In this document: positions 50,999 to 60,748 of the stretch, one piece after another | Layout of the letters: the number at the start of each line of letters is the position of its first letter | Numbering within the stretch: the stretch's first letter is position 1 | Notes under the pieces: generated by a model | Told to the model about the DNA's origin: nothing | What the model saw: the letters and a program-made list of their open reading frames with translations, nothing else | The model's database searches: none | Translations under genes and position numbers: made by a program | Source of the DNA: Clostridiales bacterium | GTDB taxonomy: Bacteria; Bacillota; Clostridia; Christensenellales; UBA1242 | Direction of reading: 5' to 3' | DNA length: 64,000 nucleotides | Assembly (NCBI GenBank): GCA_015055605.1 | Contig: SVHV01000001.1 | Location: 672,634-736,633, forward strand

Positions 50999-51394
50999 TT
51001 ATCTTAGAATTACAGAATGAGAAACAGCTGTGATTGTATCACCTTTTGATAAAACAATCTTTTCACCATGCTCATACTCTCTAACCAAACCACCAACTCT
51101 TAGATTAAACTTAAAGTTAGTATCGTTTGTAGCAAGAACAGTATAAGTACCAGGTAACATTTTGTTCTCACCAACAACATATTCTTTGCCAACTTCTAAT
51201 ACAATATCTTTCTCATTGTATGTAACATTGACCTCGTTGTTTTTCTCAATCATTTCGTCTTTAGTGTATCTAACACCATTTTTAACCTTGATACCACCGA
51301 ACTTAAGATTCTTATTCTTTACTGACAAGCAGATAATTACAATAAGCATTATAAGAACAACAGCAGCAAGTCCAATAATAATATATTTTTCCAT
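50999..51394 (-). CDS. Hypothetical membrane-anchored protein
   Basis: N-terminal TM IIIGLAAVVLIMLIVIICLSV and C-terminal beta-rich domain. Confidence 0.65.
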   Translation of the reverse strand: MEKYIIIGLAAVVLIMLIVIICLSVKNKNLKFGGIKVKNGVRYTKDEMIEKNNEVNVTYNEKDIVLEVGKEYVVGENKMLPGTYTVLATNDTNFKFNLRVGGLVREYEHGEKIVLSKGDTITAVSHSVILR

Positions 51395-51514
51395 AAACTT
51401 CTCCTTTGCTTATATTAAAGCATTTAAGTTAAAAAAAATCAAATAAATTCTACTAATTTATTAAAAAGCCATGCTTTATCCACAGAAATATACCTTTTCA
51501 ATATATATCAACCA

Positions 51515-51551
51515 AAAAACACATCAACAAAAATCTTGATGCGTTTTTATT
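51515..51551. terminator. Intrinsic terminator
   Basis: AAAAAACACATCAA-caaaaatc-TTGATGCGTTTTTAT. Confidence 0.7.
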
Positions 51552-51564
51552 TTTTAAAAATATT

Positions 51565-52203
51565 TTACTTTTTAGGAGCGTCTTTCTCTGCCTTTGCTTG
51601 AGCATCAGCCTTTAACATATCTCTAATATCTTTTAGGATATCTATATCTGTTTCGATTAGTGGCTTGTTAGCCTCAGCCTCAGCTTTCTTTTTGGCAACC
51701 TCTACTCTATATTCCTTAAGAGCCTCTTTGTATGCCTTTCTATCTCTAATACTGATACCTTTTTCTGCAAGAGCCTTTCTTTCCTCTGCAGTAGGTCTAC
51801 CTTTCTTAACCTTTGCTTGAACACCGTCAATAAATTCACGACTCTTCATTGCAACCTTTAGAATTACAAATAGTGTCATAGCAATAATAAAGAAATTTAG
51901 AATAGCAGTAATGAATGCACCCCAGTCAATATAGATACTAGTTGCTAGGTCTACTGTACCATCGGAAGCATAAGTAGTCTTTAGGAATGTATATGCACTC
52001 TCTAAACCATTCTCTCCACCCAAAGATAGTAGAGCATTAATTAGTGGCATTATAATCTTGTCGGTAAACGCTTTTACAATAGCAGAGAAAGCATTACCAA
52101 CGATAACACCTATAGCCATATCAATTACATTTCCACGGCTTATAAATTTCTTAAAATCTGCGAAAAACTTTTTCATACTTTCTCCTTTGTATTTTTTATA
52201 CAC
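51565..52203 (-). CDS. mscL: Large-conductance mechanosensitive channel with extended C-terminal region
   Basis: MKKFFADFKKFISRGNVIDMAIGVIVGNAFSAIVKAFTDKIIMPLI is the MscL signature. Confidence 0.95.
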   Translation of the reverse strand: MYKKYKGESMKKFFADFKKFISRGNVIDMAIGVIVGNAFSAIVKAFTDKIIMPLINALLSLGGENGLESAYTFLKTTYASDGTVDLATSIYIDWGAFITAILNFFIIAMTLFVILKVAMKSREFIDGVQAKVKKGRPTAEERKALAEKGISIRDRKAYKEALKEYRVEVAKKKAEAEANKPLIETDIDILKDIRDMLKADAQAKAEKDAPKK

Positions 52204-52470
52204 ACATTATATCAACAAAGACTCCTTTTCGCAATCTTTTCCTAAAAATTTAATATAATTTTTATAAATAATCTTACAGGTAAAAACCAAACAACCAACC
52301 TCAATATCAATAGCAAAAGCTCATCATTTCACCCCTTACAAACCAAACATATTATAGCCCAAAACAATGAACAAATAAGCTCACAACTTTCCACATATCA
52401 TAACTACACTAATATTACCATAACTGCACACACAAACAAAACCACACTTGTTTTTGTCTTAAAATAAAAA

Positions 52471-52510
52471 TATAGTGACAAAAAACACACATTTATTGTC
52501 ACTATATTTA
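52471..52510. terminator. Intrinsic terminator
   Basis: AAATATAGTGACA...TGTCACTATATTTAT. Confidence 0.75.
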
Positions 52511-52523
52511 TTTTTTATATTAC

Positions 52524-53165
52524 TTATTTATTTAACAATCCCATCAAATACTCTCTAATATCAGACCAAGAATCTACCCTCTTTATATTCTTATCATTAA
52601 GCTCCTCATCTGTTATCTCCCTATTATGATAAGCAGTCATCATGAGTCTATGTTTAATGTCACCCATCAAGTGACTAGCCTTGTCATCTATCTGAATATC
52701 TGCCTTAAATATATTCTTTACCCCAGTTAGAATAAACTTCTCAGGATTTAAGAAAGGAAAGTTCTTAATCAAGAAATTATACTTATCCGCAAAGAATCTA
52801 GCAGACTTATCTAAACAACAAAACATAGCACAAGAAGAACAAATATATATATCAAAATAATCATTTAGTTCTCGTATGGTCTCTACTGCATCAGGAATAA
52901 ACTCAACCTCTTCATACAAGTCCATATCTTGAAGAGTATCATAAAATCTTTGCTTGTTCTCATCATCACCCAAAATATCATCTAAGTAATATGTAGTGAA
53001 GTCATTAATCTTATAATTTGTTCCCATAAATCTATTCATAGCAGGAAGAAGACCCGGGTGACATATAACTTCATCCACATCTATTAACAATTTCATTTTT
53101 TCCATTGAAACCATCTCCTCAATATTATATCTATAATATTCTATCATACACAAGGCTACAACCAC
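52524..53165 (-). CDS. 5'(3')-deoxyribonucleotidase-like HAD protein
   Basis: KLLIDVDEVICHPGLLP (DxDxV), IYICSSC, IQIDDKASH. Confidence 0.7.
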   Translation of the reverse strand: MVVALCMIEYYRYNIEEMVSMEKMKLLIDVDEVICHPGLLPAMNRFMGTNYKINDFTTYYLDDILGDDENKQRFYDTLQDMDLYEEVEFIPDAVETIRELNDYFDIYICSSCAMFCCLDKSARFFADKYNFLIKNFPFLNPEKFILTGVKNIFKADIQIDDKASHLMGDIKHRLMMTAYHNREITDEELNDKNIKRVDSWSDIREYLMGLLNK

Positions 53166-53266
53166 AAGGCATTTTTATTAGTAATCGACCACCACAATAG
53201 ATTTGACTAAGGCATACTATTTTCATATAATACTTAAGTACGAAAAATAATATGAGGTGTATACAG

Positions 53267-53704
53267 ATGAAAGCAGTTATACAAAAAGTAAAAAGAGCCA
53301 CCCTATATAGTGATGGAGAGAAGTATAGCGAGATAAAAGAAGGTATACTTATTCTACTAGGGGTCAACGATACAGACACATCTGCCACTGCTGATAAGAT
53401 GGCACAGAAACTACTCAAGCTAAGAATCTTTGATGATGAGGACGGCAAAACAAACCTAGACATCTTCGCAGCAGGTGGAGAGATTATGTTAGTTAGCAAC
53501 TTCACCCTCTATGGCAATCTAAAAGGAACAAATAGACCAGACTTCTTTAAAGCCGCAAGACCAGAGAAAGCAGAACCCCTATACATGGAAGTTTACGATA
53601 AACTAAATGCTCAAGTTCACACCGTATCTGGAGCATTCAGAACATACATGGAGATAGAAATGCTCGCAGACGGTCCTGGAACATACATAGTAGAAATAGA
53701 CTAG
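53267..53704 (+). CDS. dtd: D-aminoacyl-tRNA deacylase
   Basis: MKAVIQKVKRATLYSDGEKYSEIKEGILILLGVNDTDT...LVSNFTLYGNLKGTNRPDF...DGPGTYIVE. Confidence 0.93.
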   Translation: MKAVIQKVKRATLYSDGEKYSEIKEGILILLGVNDTDTSATADKMAQKLLKLRIFDDEDGKTNLDIFAAGGEIMLVSNFTLYGNLKGTNRPDFFKAARPEKAEPLYMEVYDKLNAQVHTVSGAFRTYMEIEMLADGPGTYIVEID

Positions 53705-53727
53705 TCAATATTTGACTAGTTTTTTTA
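53699..53727 (+). terminator. Intrinsic terminator
   Basis: GACTAGTCAatatTTGACTAGTTTTTTT. Confidence 0.8.
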
Positions 53728-53798
53728 AACAAAACCACTATTGACTTTTAGATACCCAGATGCTAAAATATTTCTATATTTTAGGGGACTAGGGAATA

Positions 53799-54473
53799 AT
53801 GAGACAATTAGAAGACAAAAAGGCAGGGCTGGTTTGGTTAGTTCCAGAAATCGAGAGTATACAGCATGGTGGACCAGTATACATACCCGAAGATACTGCA
53901 CTACTCGAAGATTTTAGAAAAGAGCTAAACGAGTCAAAATCAAGAAATATATCCAAATTCGTTACTGGTAATTGTAGTGGACTGGGCGACTTTATGCTAT
54001 GGGCAATAATGGACAAAAAGTATCCGTGTTATGCCTTTGAGGACGGACGATTAGTAGCAACTGCTATTATCAATCCAAATAACGAATTAGTTAAACTACA
54101 AGAAGTCAGAAACTATATTAGATTTTGCGAAGACAACCCATCGGTTTGCGCAGACGGTATCAAAGGCTACATTTCTTACAAAAAAGCCAAACAAATACTC
54201 GCTAGAGCCCGTAAAAACAATAATTCAGATATAGATTATCTAGTAGTCGTACCAAAATCTCAGGGTAAAGGCATAGGCACCAGAGCAGTCTCATCAATTA
54301 GCCACAATCTAGACTTCTTCTCACCAGAAAACCCAGTATCAACACTAACAACTGAGATTCACAAGAAAAATACTGCTAGTCAAAAAATATTTCAAAGAAA
54401 TGGATTTGAACAATACTCCCTAGAGACAGAGATGGCATACAATCCTTTTGAGGAATACATTAGAACATACTAA
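53799..54473 (+). CDS. GNAT family N-acetyltransferase
   Basis: IDYLVVVPKSQGKGIGTRAVSSISHN...IHKKNTASQKIFQRNGFEQY. Confidence 0.83.
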   Translation: MRQLEDKKAGLVWLVPEIESIQHGGPVYIPEDTALLEDFRKELNESKSRNISKFVTGNCSGLGDFMLWAIMDKKYPCYAFEDGRLVATAIINPNNELVKLQEVRNYIRFCEDNPSVCADGIKGYISYKKAKQILARARKNNNSDIDYLVVVPKSQGKGIGTRAVSSISHNLDFFSPENPVSTLTTEIHKKNTASQKIFQRNGFEQYSLETEMAYNPFEEYIRTY

Positions 54474-54476
54474 AAA

Positions 54477-54508
54477 CAAGAACTTACCACTTCAGTAAGT
54501 TCTTTTTG
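54477..54508 (+). terminator. Intrinsic terminator
   Basis: AAGAACTTAC-cacttca-GTAAGTTCTTTTT. Confidence 0.8.
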
Positions 54509-54633
54509 TTGACATACACTAGACAACACTCTTACCACACAACAACACTCCCACAAAAAAGCCATATAGTATTTCTACTATATGACCCTCTGAATTTAAT
54601 CTCAAATTACAAGAGGAAATAAAGAATATAATT

Positions 54634-55518
54634 TTAGCCAAAGTCTTTTTCTATAAGAGCCTTTAACTCTAACAACTCTTCTTTTCTAGTAGACGCACCA
54701 GCTGTAATACCCACTCTAGTATTAGCAGTTATTACAAGACCTTTCTCTGCAATAGCATCTCTATACTTAGCAATATCCTCTATAAAAACACTTGGACATA
54801 TAGAATTTACATTATTATAGAGTTCTATAGAATTGCTGGAATTAGCACCACCAACAACTATCATAATATCACATTCTTTCGCCAACTGAACAGAACTCTC
54901 ATTTATAGTTTTTTGTGCAATACATAATGACTTATTGACAATAAGTTCACACATATTGTCATACAACACTCTTTTAACCTCTTCTATTAAAGACTCTGCT
55001 TTCTGAATATTGAATGTAGTCTGACACACCAAATAGAACTTTTCATCACGAAACTCTTTTAGTTTAGACACATCATCTGCAGTCTCTATTAGTACAGGGT
55101 CTACACCTGCCCATCCCATAGTCCCAAACACCTCAGGATGGAGAGTGTTTTTGTATTTACCTAAAATAATTACCCTATATCCCTGCTCAGAATATTTATT
55201 TACTAGACTGTGTATCTTGCTAACATTTGGACAAGTACAATCTCTATACTCTATACCATTGCTCTCCAAATACTCATAAGTTGCAGGAGGCTCTCCATGA
55301 GCTCTAATAATGATAACATTGTCACTAGACAAATCTGTAATATTATCCACACAACCTGCACCTATAGAATGTAAATAGTTATTTACATTTTTGTTGTGTA
55401 CTATTTCCTTAAAGATTGTTACTCTGCTACCACTAGCTAGTTCTTTTTCGGTAGTAGCAATGGCGTTTTTACAACCAGCACACAATCCACAGACATCTGC
55501 TATTTTTACATCTATCAT
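54634..55518 (-). CDS. ispH: 4-hydroxy-3-methylbut-2-enyl diphosphate reductase
   Basis: CGLCAGCKNAI, EIVHNKNVNNYL, IRAHGEPP, DCTCPNVSKIH, VVGGANSSNSIELY, GITAGAST. Confidence 0.93.
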   Translation of the reverse strand: MIDVKIADVCGLCAGCKNAIATTEKELASGSRVTIFKEIVHNKNVNNYLHSIGAGCVDNITDLSSDNVIIIRAHGEPPATYEYLESNGIEYRDCTCPNVSKIHSLVNKYSEQGYRVIILGKYKNTLHPEVFGTMGWAGVDPVLIETADDVSKLKEFRDEKFYLVCQTTFNIQKAESLIEEVKRVLYDNMCELIVNKSLCIAQKTINESSVQLAKECDIMIVVGGANSSNSIELYNNVNSICPSVFIEDIAKYRDAIAEKGLVITANTRVGITAGASTRKEELLELKALIEKDFG

Positions 55519-55550
55519 ATACTATAAATCTTCCTTAGTATTTATTTACT

Positions 55551-56528
55551 CTAAACAAAAATTCTCTCTACTGTAAAAGTGCTATCTGACTTAAGCACAA
55601 AGAGGTTTCCACCCTGTATATTCTCATCATAATATGAGGTTCTACCAGTCTTGATACCATAACACATTTTTACACCTTTGTAATCACAGATAAATGAGTT
55701 TATGTGGTCGTGACCATATATGAGTGCCTTTGTACTACCCATCTCTTCTACTTTATCAAATAACCCCTCATCATCCCACTGAAAGGCAATACCCTCTCTC
55801 TTTTCGCCATCTATCTCAAGACCATGATCCTCAGCGTAATAATAAGCATAATATGTCTCAACTAGTGGGATATGAAAGAAAGTCCAACTAGGCAATACTT
55901 CACCATTGCTACTAGCAATACTATTAATAGTATCTGCATACCAGTCTATATGCTCATCAGTAAGTGCAACAGCATCATCCATAAATATCAAAGAATAAAC
56001 ATTGTTACCGTTTCTGGATATATTGTAATAATAGTTGCCATACGAATCTGTAACAGTACCCTTCTGAAACAAGCAGTATTTACCACTCTCATATATTTCA
56101 CACTGCTCTTCCATTGTCATTTTAGTCTGGTAATCATGATTCCCCATAACAGGTGCCCAAGGAATCTTATATGCGTCAAAAAATCTCACATAATGTCTAA
56201 GCATCATCTTTGTACTATCGTTCATAAGGTTGTCGCCAGTAAGCACGATTAAGTCGGGCTTTGCCTTTTGTACAGTTCTATTAATCACACCAAAAGCCTT
56301 TAGCGAATCGCCTAGCGCTGTTATTTGGGTATCACTAAGTTGCAAGATTCTAATATCTTCATTATCCTTAACAGAGATAATATTATTTTCCCTACTAAAG
56401 GATAGTCTACTACCTATCGCCTTTGAGCAATTAAGGATATATAGTATTTGCCCTAAAATTACCAGACCAAAAATAAGTATTGCACATAGAATACCTATCA
56501 CCACTCTCTTTATAATTTTTTTAGCCAT
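55551..56528 (-). CDS. Membrane-anchored metallophosphoesterase
   Basis: ILQLSDTQI, LTGDNLMND, PVMGNHDYQ, IYGHDHINSF; N-terminal TM. Confidence 0.9.
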   Translation of the reverse strand: MAKKIIKRVVIGILCAILIFGLVILGQILYILNCSKAIGSRLSFSRENNIISVKDNEDIRILQLSDTQITALGDSLKAFGVINRTVQKAKPDLIVLTGDNLMNDSTKMMLRHYVRFFDAYKIPWAPVMGNHDYQTKMTMEEQCEIYESGKYCLFQKGTVTDSYGNYYYNISRNGNNVYSLIFMDDAVALTDEHIDWYADTINSIASSNGEVLPSWTFFHIPLVETYYAYYYAEDHGLEIDGEKREGIAFQWDDEGLFDKVEEMGSTKALIYGHDHINSFICDYKGVKMCYGIKTGRTSYYDENIQGGNLFVLKSDSTFTVERIFV

Positions 56529-56667
56529 AATATCTCCATTAGGTCAAATTTTTTTTAAAATTTTATCACAATCAAACAAAATCAGCAAACTAAAATAAAA
56601 ACCCCACCCAAACTTACATCAGTCTAGGTGGAGTTTTCATATAAATAAAACCTCTCGGGAATATTTT

Positions 56668-57453
56668 TTAGTCTACATTAACCCCTTTGTTTAGTTCTCT
56701 CTTAGCTAGGAAATAACAAGCAACACAAACGCCAATGTACATAACTATACCAGTAATAAGAACACTCACAAATGCAGAACTGGATAGTATAAGAGTCGAA
56801 CTAGAAATATCAACACCGCTAATTAGTAGTACTGCAATCATAGCAACACCCAAAACAGTAATAGCTGCAAACGCTAACACTGCTGTTATCACAAATGTTC
56901 TAAGAACTCTCTTTTCTTTCTCCTTGTATGCAAGAGTTATTGCAAAGAATATAATAGACATATACATCAAAAATTCTACTATTACTAATACAACAAATAG
57001 AGTCAAACTCCAGAACACAGACACCTGTCCCACAACCAACATAGACAAAAGCATTTTTACTGTAGGCACAAATGCTGGAGAGCCAAACATAATAGCAATA
57101 GATAATACTACACTAACAAAGCCTAAAACAATCTCAATGATTGCTGTTAAAACCTTTGAATTGAAAATCTGATTTTTTGTAACAGGTAATGTGTGTGTAA
57201 GATACGACTCATCACCATACAATGATTTAGAAAAATTAAGGAAGTTTCTTAAGAAAGGGTGTAAAATTGTATTTACAAGCAAAGCATAAAAAACTGAATC
57301 AAAGAATATTCCCATAATCTTAAAGAAAGCAATATTCTCTCCCAACTCTTTGCAACCTCTAGTAATACCAGCAACAACAATAGTACCAACAAAGAGAATC
57401 CACATCCACTTCATGTTCTTTTTTAAATCATTTTTTAATAATTTACCTAACAT
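56668..57453 (-). CDS. ABC transporter permease
   Basis: Six hydrophobic segments; overlaps ATPase gene by 11 nt. Confidence 0.75.
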   Translation of the reverse strand: MLGKLLKNDLKKNMKWMWILFVGTIVVAGITRGCKELGENIAFFKIMGIFFDSVFYALLVNTILHPFLRNFLNFSKSLYGDESYLTHTLPVTKNQIFNSKVLTAIIEIVLGFVSVVLSIAIMFGSPAFVPTVKMLLSMLVVGQVSVFWSLTLFVVLVIVEFLMYMSIIFFAITLAYKEKEKRVLRTFVITAVLAFAAITVLGVAMIAVLLISGVDISSSTLILSSSAFVSVLITGIVMYIGVCVACYFLAKRELNKGVNVD

Positions 57454-58144
57454 AGAATCTCCTCCTAAATATTTCGTCTATTGTTGCATTTTCTTCTTTA
57501 CGAAGTTTGTCTGCATTATCTTTTAAAACAATTTGCCCATCATCAATAAATACTACCTCATCTAGTATCTGCTCTATATCTGCTATTAAGTGTGTAGATA
57601 TAAATAGTGTTGACTCTCTGTCAAAGTTCTTAAGTATTGTCTGCAATATATAATCTCTACTAGCAGGATCAACACCACCCAAAGGCTCGTCTAAAATATA
57701 TATCTTTGCCTTCCTACTCATCACCAAAACTAATTGCACCTTTTCTTTCATACCCTTACTCATTTTTGAAAGACGCATATTCTTATCTAAATCTAGATCA
57801 ATAAGTAATTGTTCTGCCTTAGTTTTATCAAAATCTTCATAAAATGTTTCAAACAAATGTATAGCATCACTAACCTTTAGACTGGCATTCAAATATGTTC
57901 TCTCTGGTAAATATGACACCAATTTTTTTGTTTCTGCAGATATAGGCTTACCATCAACCAACACCTCTCCACTGGTAGGTGTAAGCAGATCATTTGCCAG
58001 TTTAAACAAAGTAGACTTTCCGCTACCGTTCTTGCCCAAAAGTCCAATTATTTTACCAGACTCTATCTGTAAATTTATATCTTTTAGCACTTGTTTCTCG
58101 CCGAAACTTTTGCTTATAGATTTATACTCTAAAATTACACTCAT
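57443..58144 (-). CDS. ABC transporter ATP-binding protein
   Basis: GLLGKNGSGKSTLFKLAND, LSKMSKGMKEKVQLVLVMSRKAKIYILDEPLGGVDPAS. Confidence 0.95.
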   Translation of the reverse strand: MSVILEYKSISKSFGEKQVLKDINLQIESGKIIGLLGKNGSGKSTLFKLANDLLTPTSGEVLVDGKPISAETKKLVSYLPERTYLNASLKVSDAIHLFETFYEDFDKTKAEQLLIDLDLDKNMRLSKMSKGMKEKVQLVLVMSRKAKIYILDEPLGGVDPASRDYILQTILKNFDRESTLFISTHLIADIEQILDEVVFIDDGQIVLKDNADKLRKEENATIDEIFRRRFYVR

Positions 58145-58162
58145 TTCGATCTCCTCTCCCTA

Positions 58163-58381
58163 TTATTTTTGCCCATCGCTAACATTAAAAATCTGCTGAA
58201 CGGCATCTGCATAGTCGTCATATTTCGCTATAGCAATACCTCTATTAATATCCCCAAACAAGATAAGGCTATCCCCAGTATGGATATTGAACATATCTCT
58301 AGCCTCTTTTGGAATAACTATTTGTCCTTTTTCACCGACTTTTGCAGTCCACAAGCATTTGTCTTTGTTTATACTTTTCAT
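58163..58381 (-). CDS. AbrB/MazE/SpoVT-type DNA-binding protein
   Basis: AKVGEKGQIVIPKEARDMFNIHTGDSLILFGD. Confidence 0.88.
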   Translation of the reverse strand: MKSINKDKCLWTAKVGEKGQIVIPKEARDMFNIHTGDSLILFGDINRGIAIAKYDDYADAVQQIFNVSDGQK

Positions 58382-58567
58382 ACAATTCCTACTTTTTATA
58401 CTTTTTATACTTGTATATTAACATTTACACGATACTATGTCAACTAAAAAATCACTTTTGCAAGCAAGCGTATTTTCCGTCAAAACCACCTAATGCAAAT
58501 TGCCTCCACCACAACTTTTTATATAATATTAGAGAAAATAATACATGAACAAAATGGGAGACATATA

Positions 58568-58998
58568 ATGACTAAAAAGAAAAAAATAGTAGTATCTATC
58601 ATATCTATAATATGTGCTATAGTTGTTGGTTTAGGATCATTTTTTGCTATTAAATATTATCTAGACCACAGAATAACATTCACTATCAACGACACTCTTG
58701 AAGACGGACAAGGACAAAAAGCAAGGAAAGATATTCATTATTAAATACGCATGGAGTGGTACCAACCTCTATGAACGATGGTTATCCCCATCTAGCGAAG
58801 GTGATACAGGTAAACTATACCAAAACTTTGAAGTATTTGTAAAAACAAATATGAAGTATTTAAAATCAAAAAATTATGACGCAAAAATAGAGGGTATGTG
58901 CTGAACCTGTAGAAAATCCTGATATTCCTCACTACGACTCGCTTAGCCAAATCAAACTCGGACACTTATTTACTGAGCAATTAGCATTATTCTTTTAA
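58568..58998 (+). pseudogene. Degraded TM-anchored protein gene with two frameshifts
   Basis: Frame 1 MTKKKKIVVSIISIICAIVVGLGSFFAIKYYLDHRITFTINDTLED...; continues in another frame KIFIIKYAWSGTNLYERWLSPSSEGDTGKLYQNFEVFVKTNMKYLKSKNYDAKIEG; then a third frame EPVENPDIPHYDSLSQIKLGHLFTEQLALFF*. Confidence 0.65.
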
Positions 58999-59087
58999 AT
59001 AAAAAACACCCGTTAAAATTAGATATTCTGTGGGTTTTGTAAAAACTATTTAAATAACAGCAAATTTGTAGAAATAAACATATATAA

Positions 59088-59120
59088 AAAGACTAAACGA
59101 ATAACATTTAGTCTTTTTTT
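59088..59120. terminator. Intrinsic terminator
   Basis: AAAAAGACTAAA-cgaataaca-TTTAGTCTTTTTTT. Confidence 0.75.
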
Positions 59121-59127
59121 ATTATAC

Positions 59128-59511
59128 CTATTTTCTATGTGTAATAAATTGCCATATTGTAACACCTAATAAACCAAGTGAAGCAAATATAGCAAGTTCT
59201 TTTACAATATCTTTTTTTTGCAATTTATCAACAAGTTTTGCAAACCTCTTAGAAAAATCAACTTTTTGTGCAGGAGTGTATTCTGGAGAATCTATCATTT
59301 TTGAAAGAATATCAATTTCCTTATTTACACCATTAAAGAAGTGTTGTGATGCAACTTCCCCTTCTTCCATAGCTTTCTGCACAATATTAGTCAATTCACC
59401 CAATACGGAATAACCTTGCTTCCTAAAATCCTTGTCAGACATATTCTCTGCATTTTTTTGTAAATTACAAATACTCTTTTTTAATGCTTTTTCCATAGTA
59501 TTTTCTCCCAA
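59128..59511 (-). CDS. Hypothetical protein with C-terminal TM
   Basis: C-terminal ELAIFASLGLLGVTIWQFITHRK. Confidence 0.6.
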   Translation of the reverse strand: MGENTMEKALKKSICNLQKNAENMSDKDFRKQGYSVLGELTNIVQKAMEEGEVASQHFFNGVNKEIDILSKMIDSPEYTPAQKVDFSKRFAKLVDKLQKKDIVKELAIFASLGLLGVTIWQFITHRK

Positions 59512-59583
59512 ATAAACTTATACAAAAAAATTATAGCATATATTTTTAAAATCAGTGATTAAAACTCAGGTGTTTTTGTTATA

Positions 59584-60279
59584 TTAGTCTAAACTATTAA
59601 ATCCCTCATGAGTACATGACGAGAACTTAAGCTCGCCATTTTGGTAAAAAGCCAAGTCTTCAAATTTTGATCCTTCCAGAGCAAAATCATCTTCAAACTG
59701 CATAAGCCACTCTTTGGTTTCTTCATTAAGCTTAAACATCAAAACCAACTGAAGAGGGCCTCCAGTACAATGAGTTAGATAGGTATACTCATAACTTAAG
59801 AAATTACCCCTAAGGGCTTTTTCACCATCCAGTAGAGCATCCACATCCAAAGCATCTATTTCATTCAGCTCCAATAAAGAATCATTAGACATTAGTACAT
59901 GCTGGATATTATGGTAAAAGCGCCAAAAATACTGGATTGGCTCACTGTACTTTGTATCCTTGCCAACATGATCACATATAAAAGGGCTAGAACCCTTGCC
60001 ACACAGTTCCCCTATATCCTTACCACGAATCTTCTCATAAAACGCCTCACACTCAGCCAAAATCTCAGCAAATAAAGTATCGAAGTCGGGAACATTAGTT
60101 CCAGCCTCCACAATTTTATCATAGTAAGCACTAAGACGATTTTTTTCGTCTTTTAAGTGCGAGTCTAATAGTTTGATTTTATCAACCTTAGGAATAGACT
60201 CTGTCATCTTTGCTACAGTTAAAGAGAACATATCGCAATCACTAAACATATTTAATAAACTTTCCATATAATCCCCCAC
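59584..60279 (-). CDS. Hypothetical protein
   Basis: 231-aa ORF; no motif recognised. Confidence 0.6.
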   Translation of the reverse strand: MGDYMESLLNMFSDCDMFSLTVAKMTESIPKVDKIKLLDSHLKDEKNRLSAYYDKIVEAGTNVPDFDTLFAEILAECEAFYEKIRGKDIGELCGKGSSPFICDHVGKDTKYSEPIQYFWRFYHNIQHVLMSNDSLLELNEIDALDVDALLDGEKALRGNFLSYEYTYLTHCTGGPLQLVLMFKLNEETKEWLMQFEDDFALEGSKFEDLAFYQNGELKFSSCTHEGFNSLD

Positions 60280-60462
60280 GATTTATCTCACATTAAGTAT
60301 AACACAAAAATAAAATTTTTAGAAATACAATTAAACGATATAACCATGATACAAAATACTACCACAACTATCCAAAACAATTTAATCAACAAATTAAAAT
60401 AAATTTTCAAAAAACACTTGCAAAATTATCACAAAATGGATATAATATGAAAGTTAATATTT

Positions 60463-60550
60463 GGAGAGTTGGCTGAGCGGTCGAAAGCGGCGGTCTTGAA
60501 AACCGTTGAAGTGCGAGCTTCCTGGGGTTCGAATCCCTAACTCTCCGCCA
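60463..60550 (+). tRNA. tRNA-Ser(TGA)
   Basis: GGAGAGT...ACTCTCC-G-CCA with long variable arm; loop CTTGAAA, anticodon TGA. Confidence 0.95.
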
Positions 60551-60555
60551 AGCGG

Positions 60556-60594
60556 GACTGCGTTCGCACACGCAGTTCTTTTATTTTTTTTAAA
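60556..60594 (+). terminator. Terminator of tRNA-Ser
   Basis: ACTGCG-ttcgcaca-CGCAGTTCTTTTATTTTTTTT. Confidence 0.75.
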
Positions 60595-60645
60595 AAGGCA
60601 TTTCTGCAATTATAATACCAAGTTTAAATAAGAGATAAATTGTAA

Positions 60646-60678
60646 AAATGGAGAGTTAATTGATTAAACTCTCCATTT
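60646..60678. terminator. Hairpin AAATGGAGAGTT...AACTCTCCATTT
   Basis: Perfect inverted repeat followed by a T-rich run; arms share TGGAGAGTT with the tRNA-Ser 5' end. Confidence 0.6.
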
Positions 60679-60702
60679 GATTTTTATTAAGTTTTTCGTT
60701 TT

Positions 60703-60728
60703 TCTTTTATCTCAAAAAGAGAGGCAAT
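60703..60728. repeat. Dispersed repeat copy 2 (26 nt, identical to 36921..36946)
   Basis: TCTTTTATCTCAAAAAGAGAGGCAAT. Confidence 0.85.
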
Positions 60729-60748
60729 AAGTTTTCATAAAAAATACA

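Noticed and set aside
52258-52470. Long C/A-rich, G-poor intergenic stretch after mscL
   Set aside because: No ORF, tRNA or repeat unit; likely strand-composition bias.
55872-56252. 126-aa plus-strand ORF
   Set aside because: Shadow of the metallophosphoesterase gene, whose catalytic motifs are intact on the minus strand.
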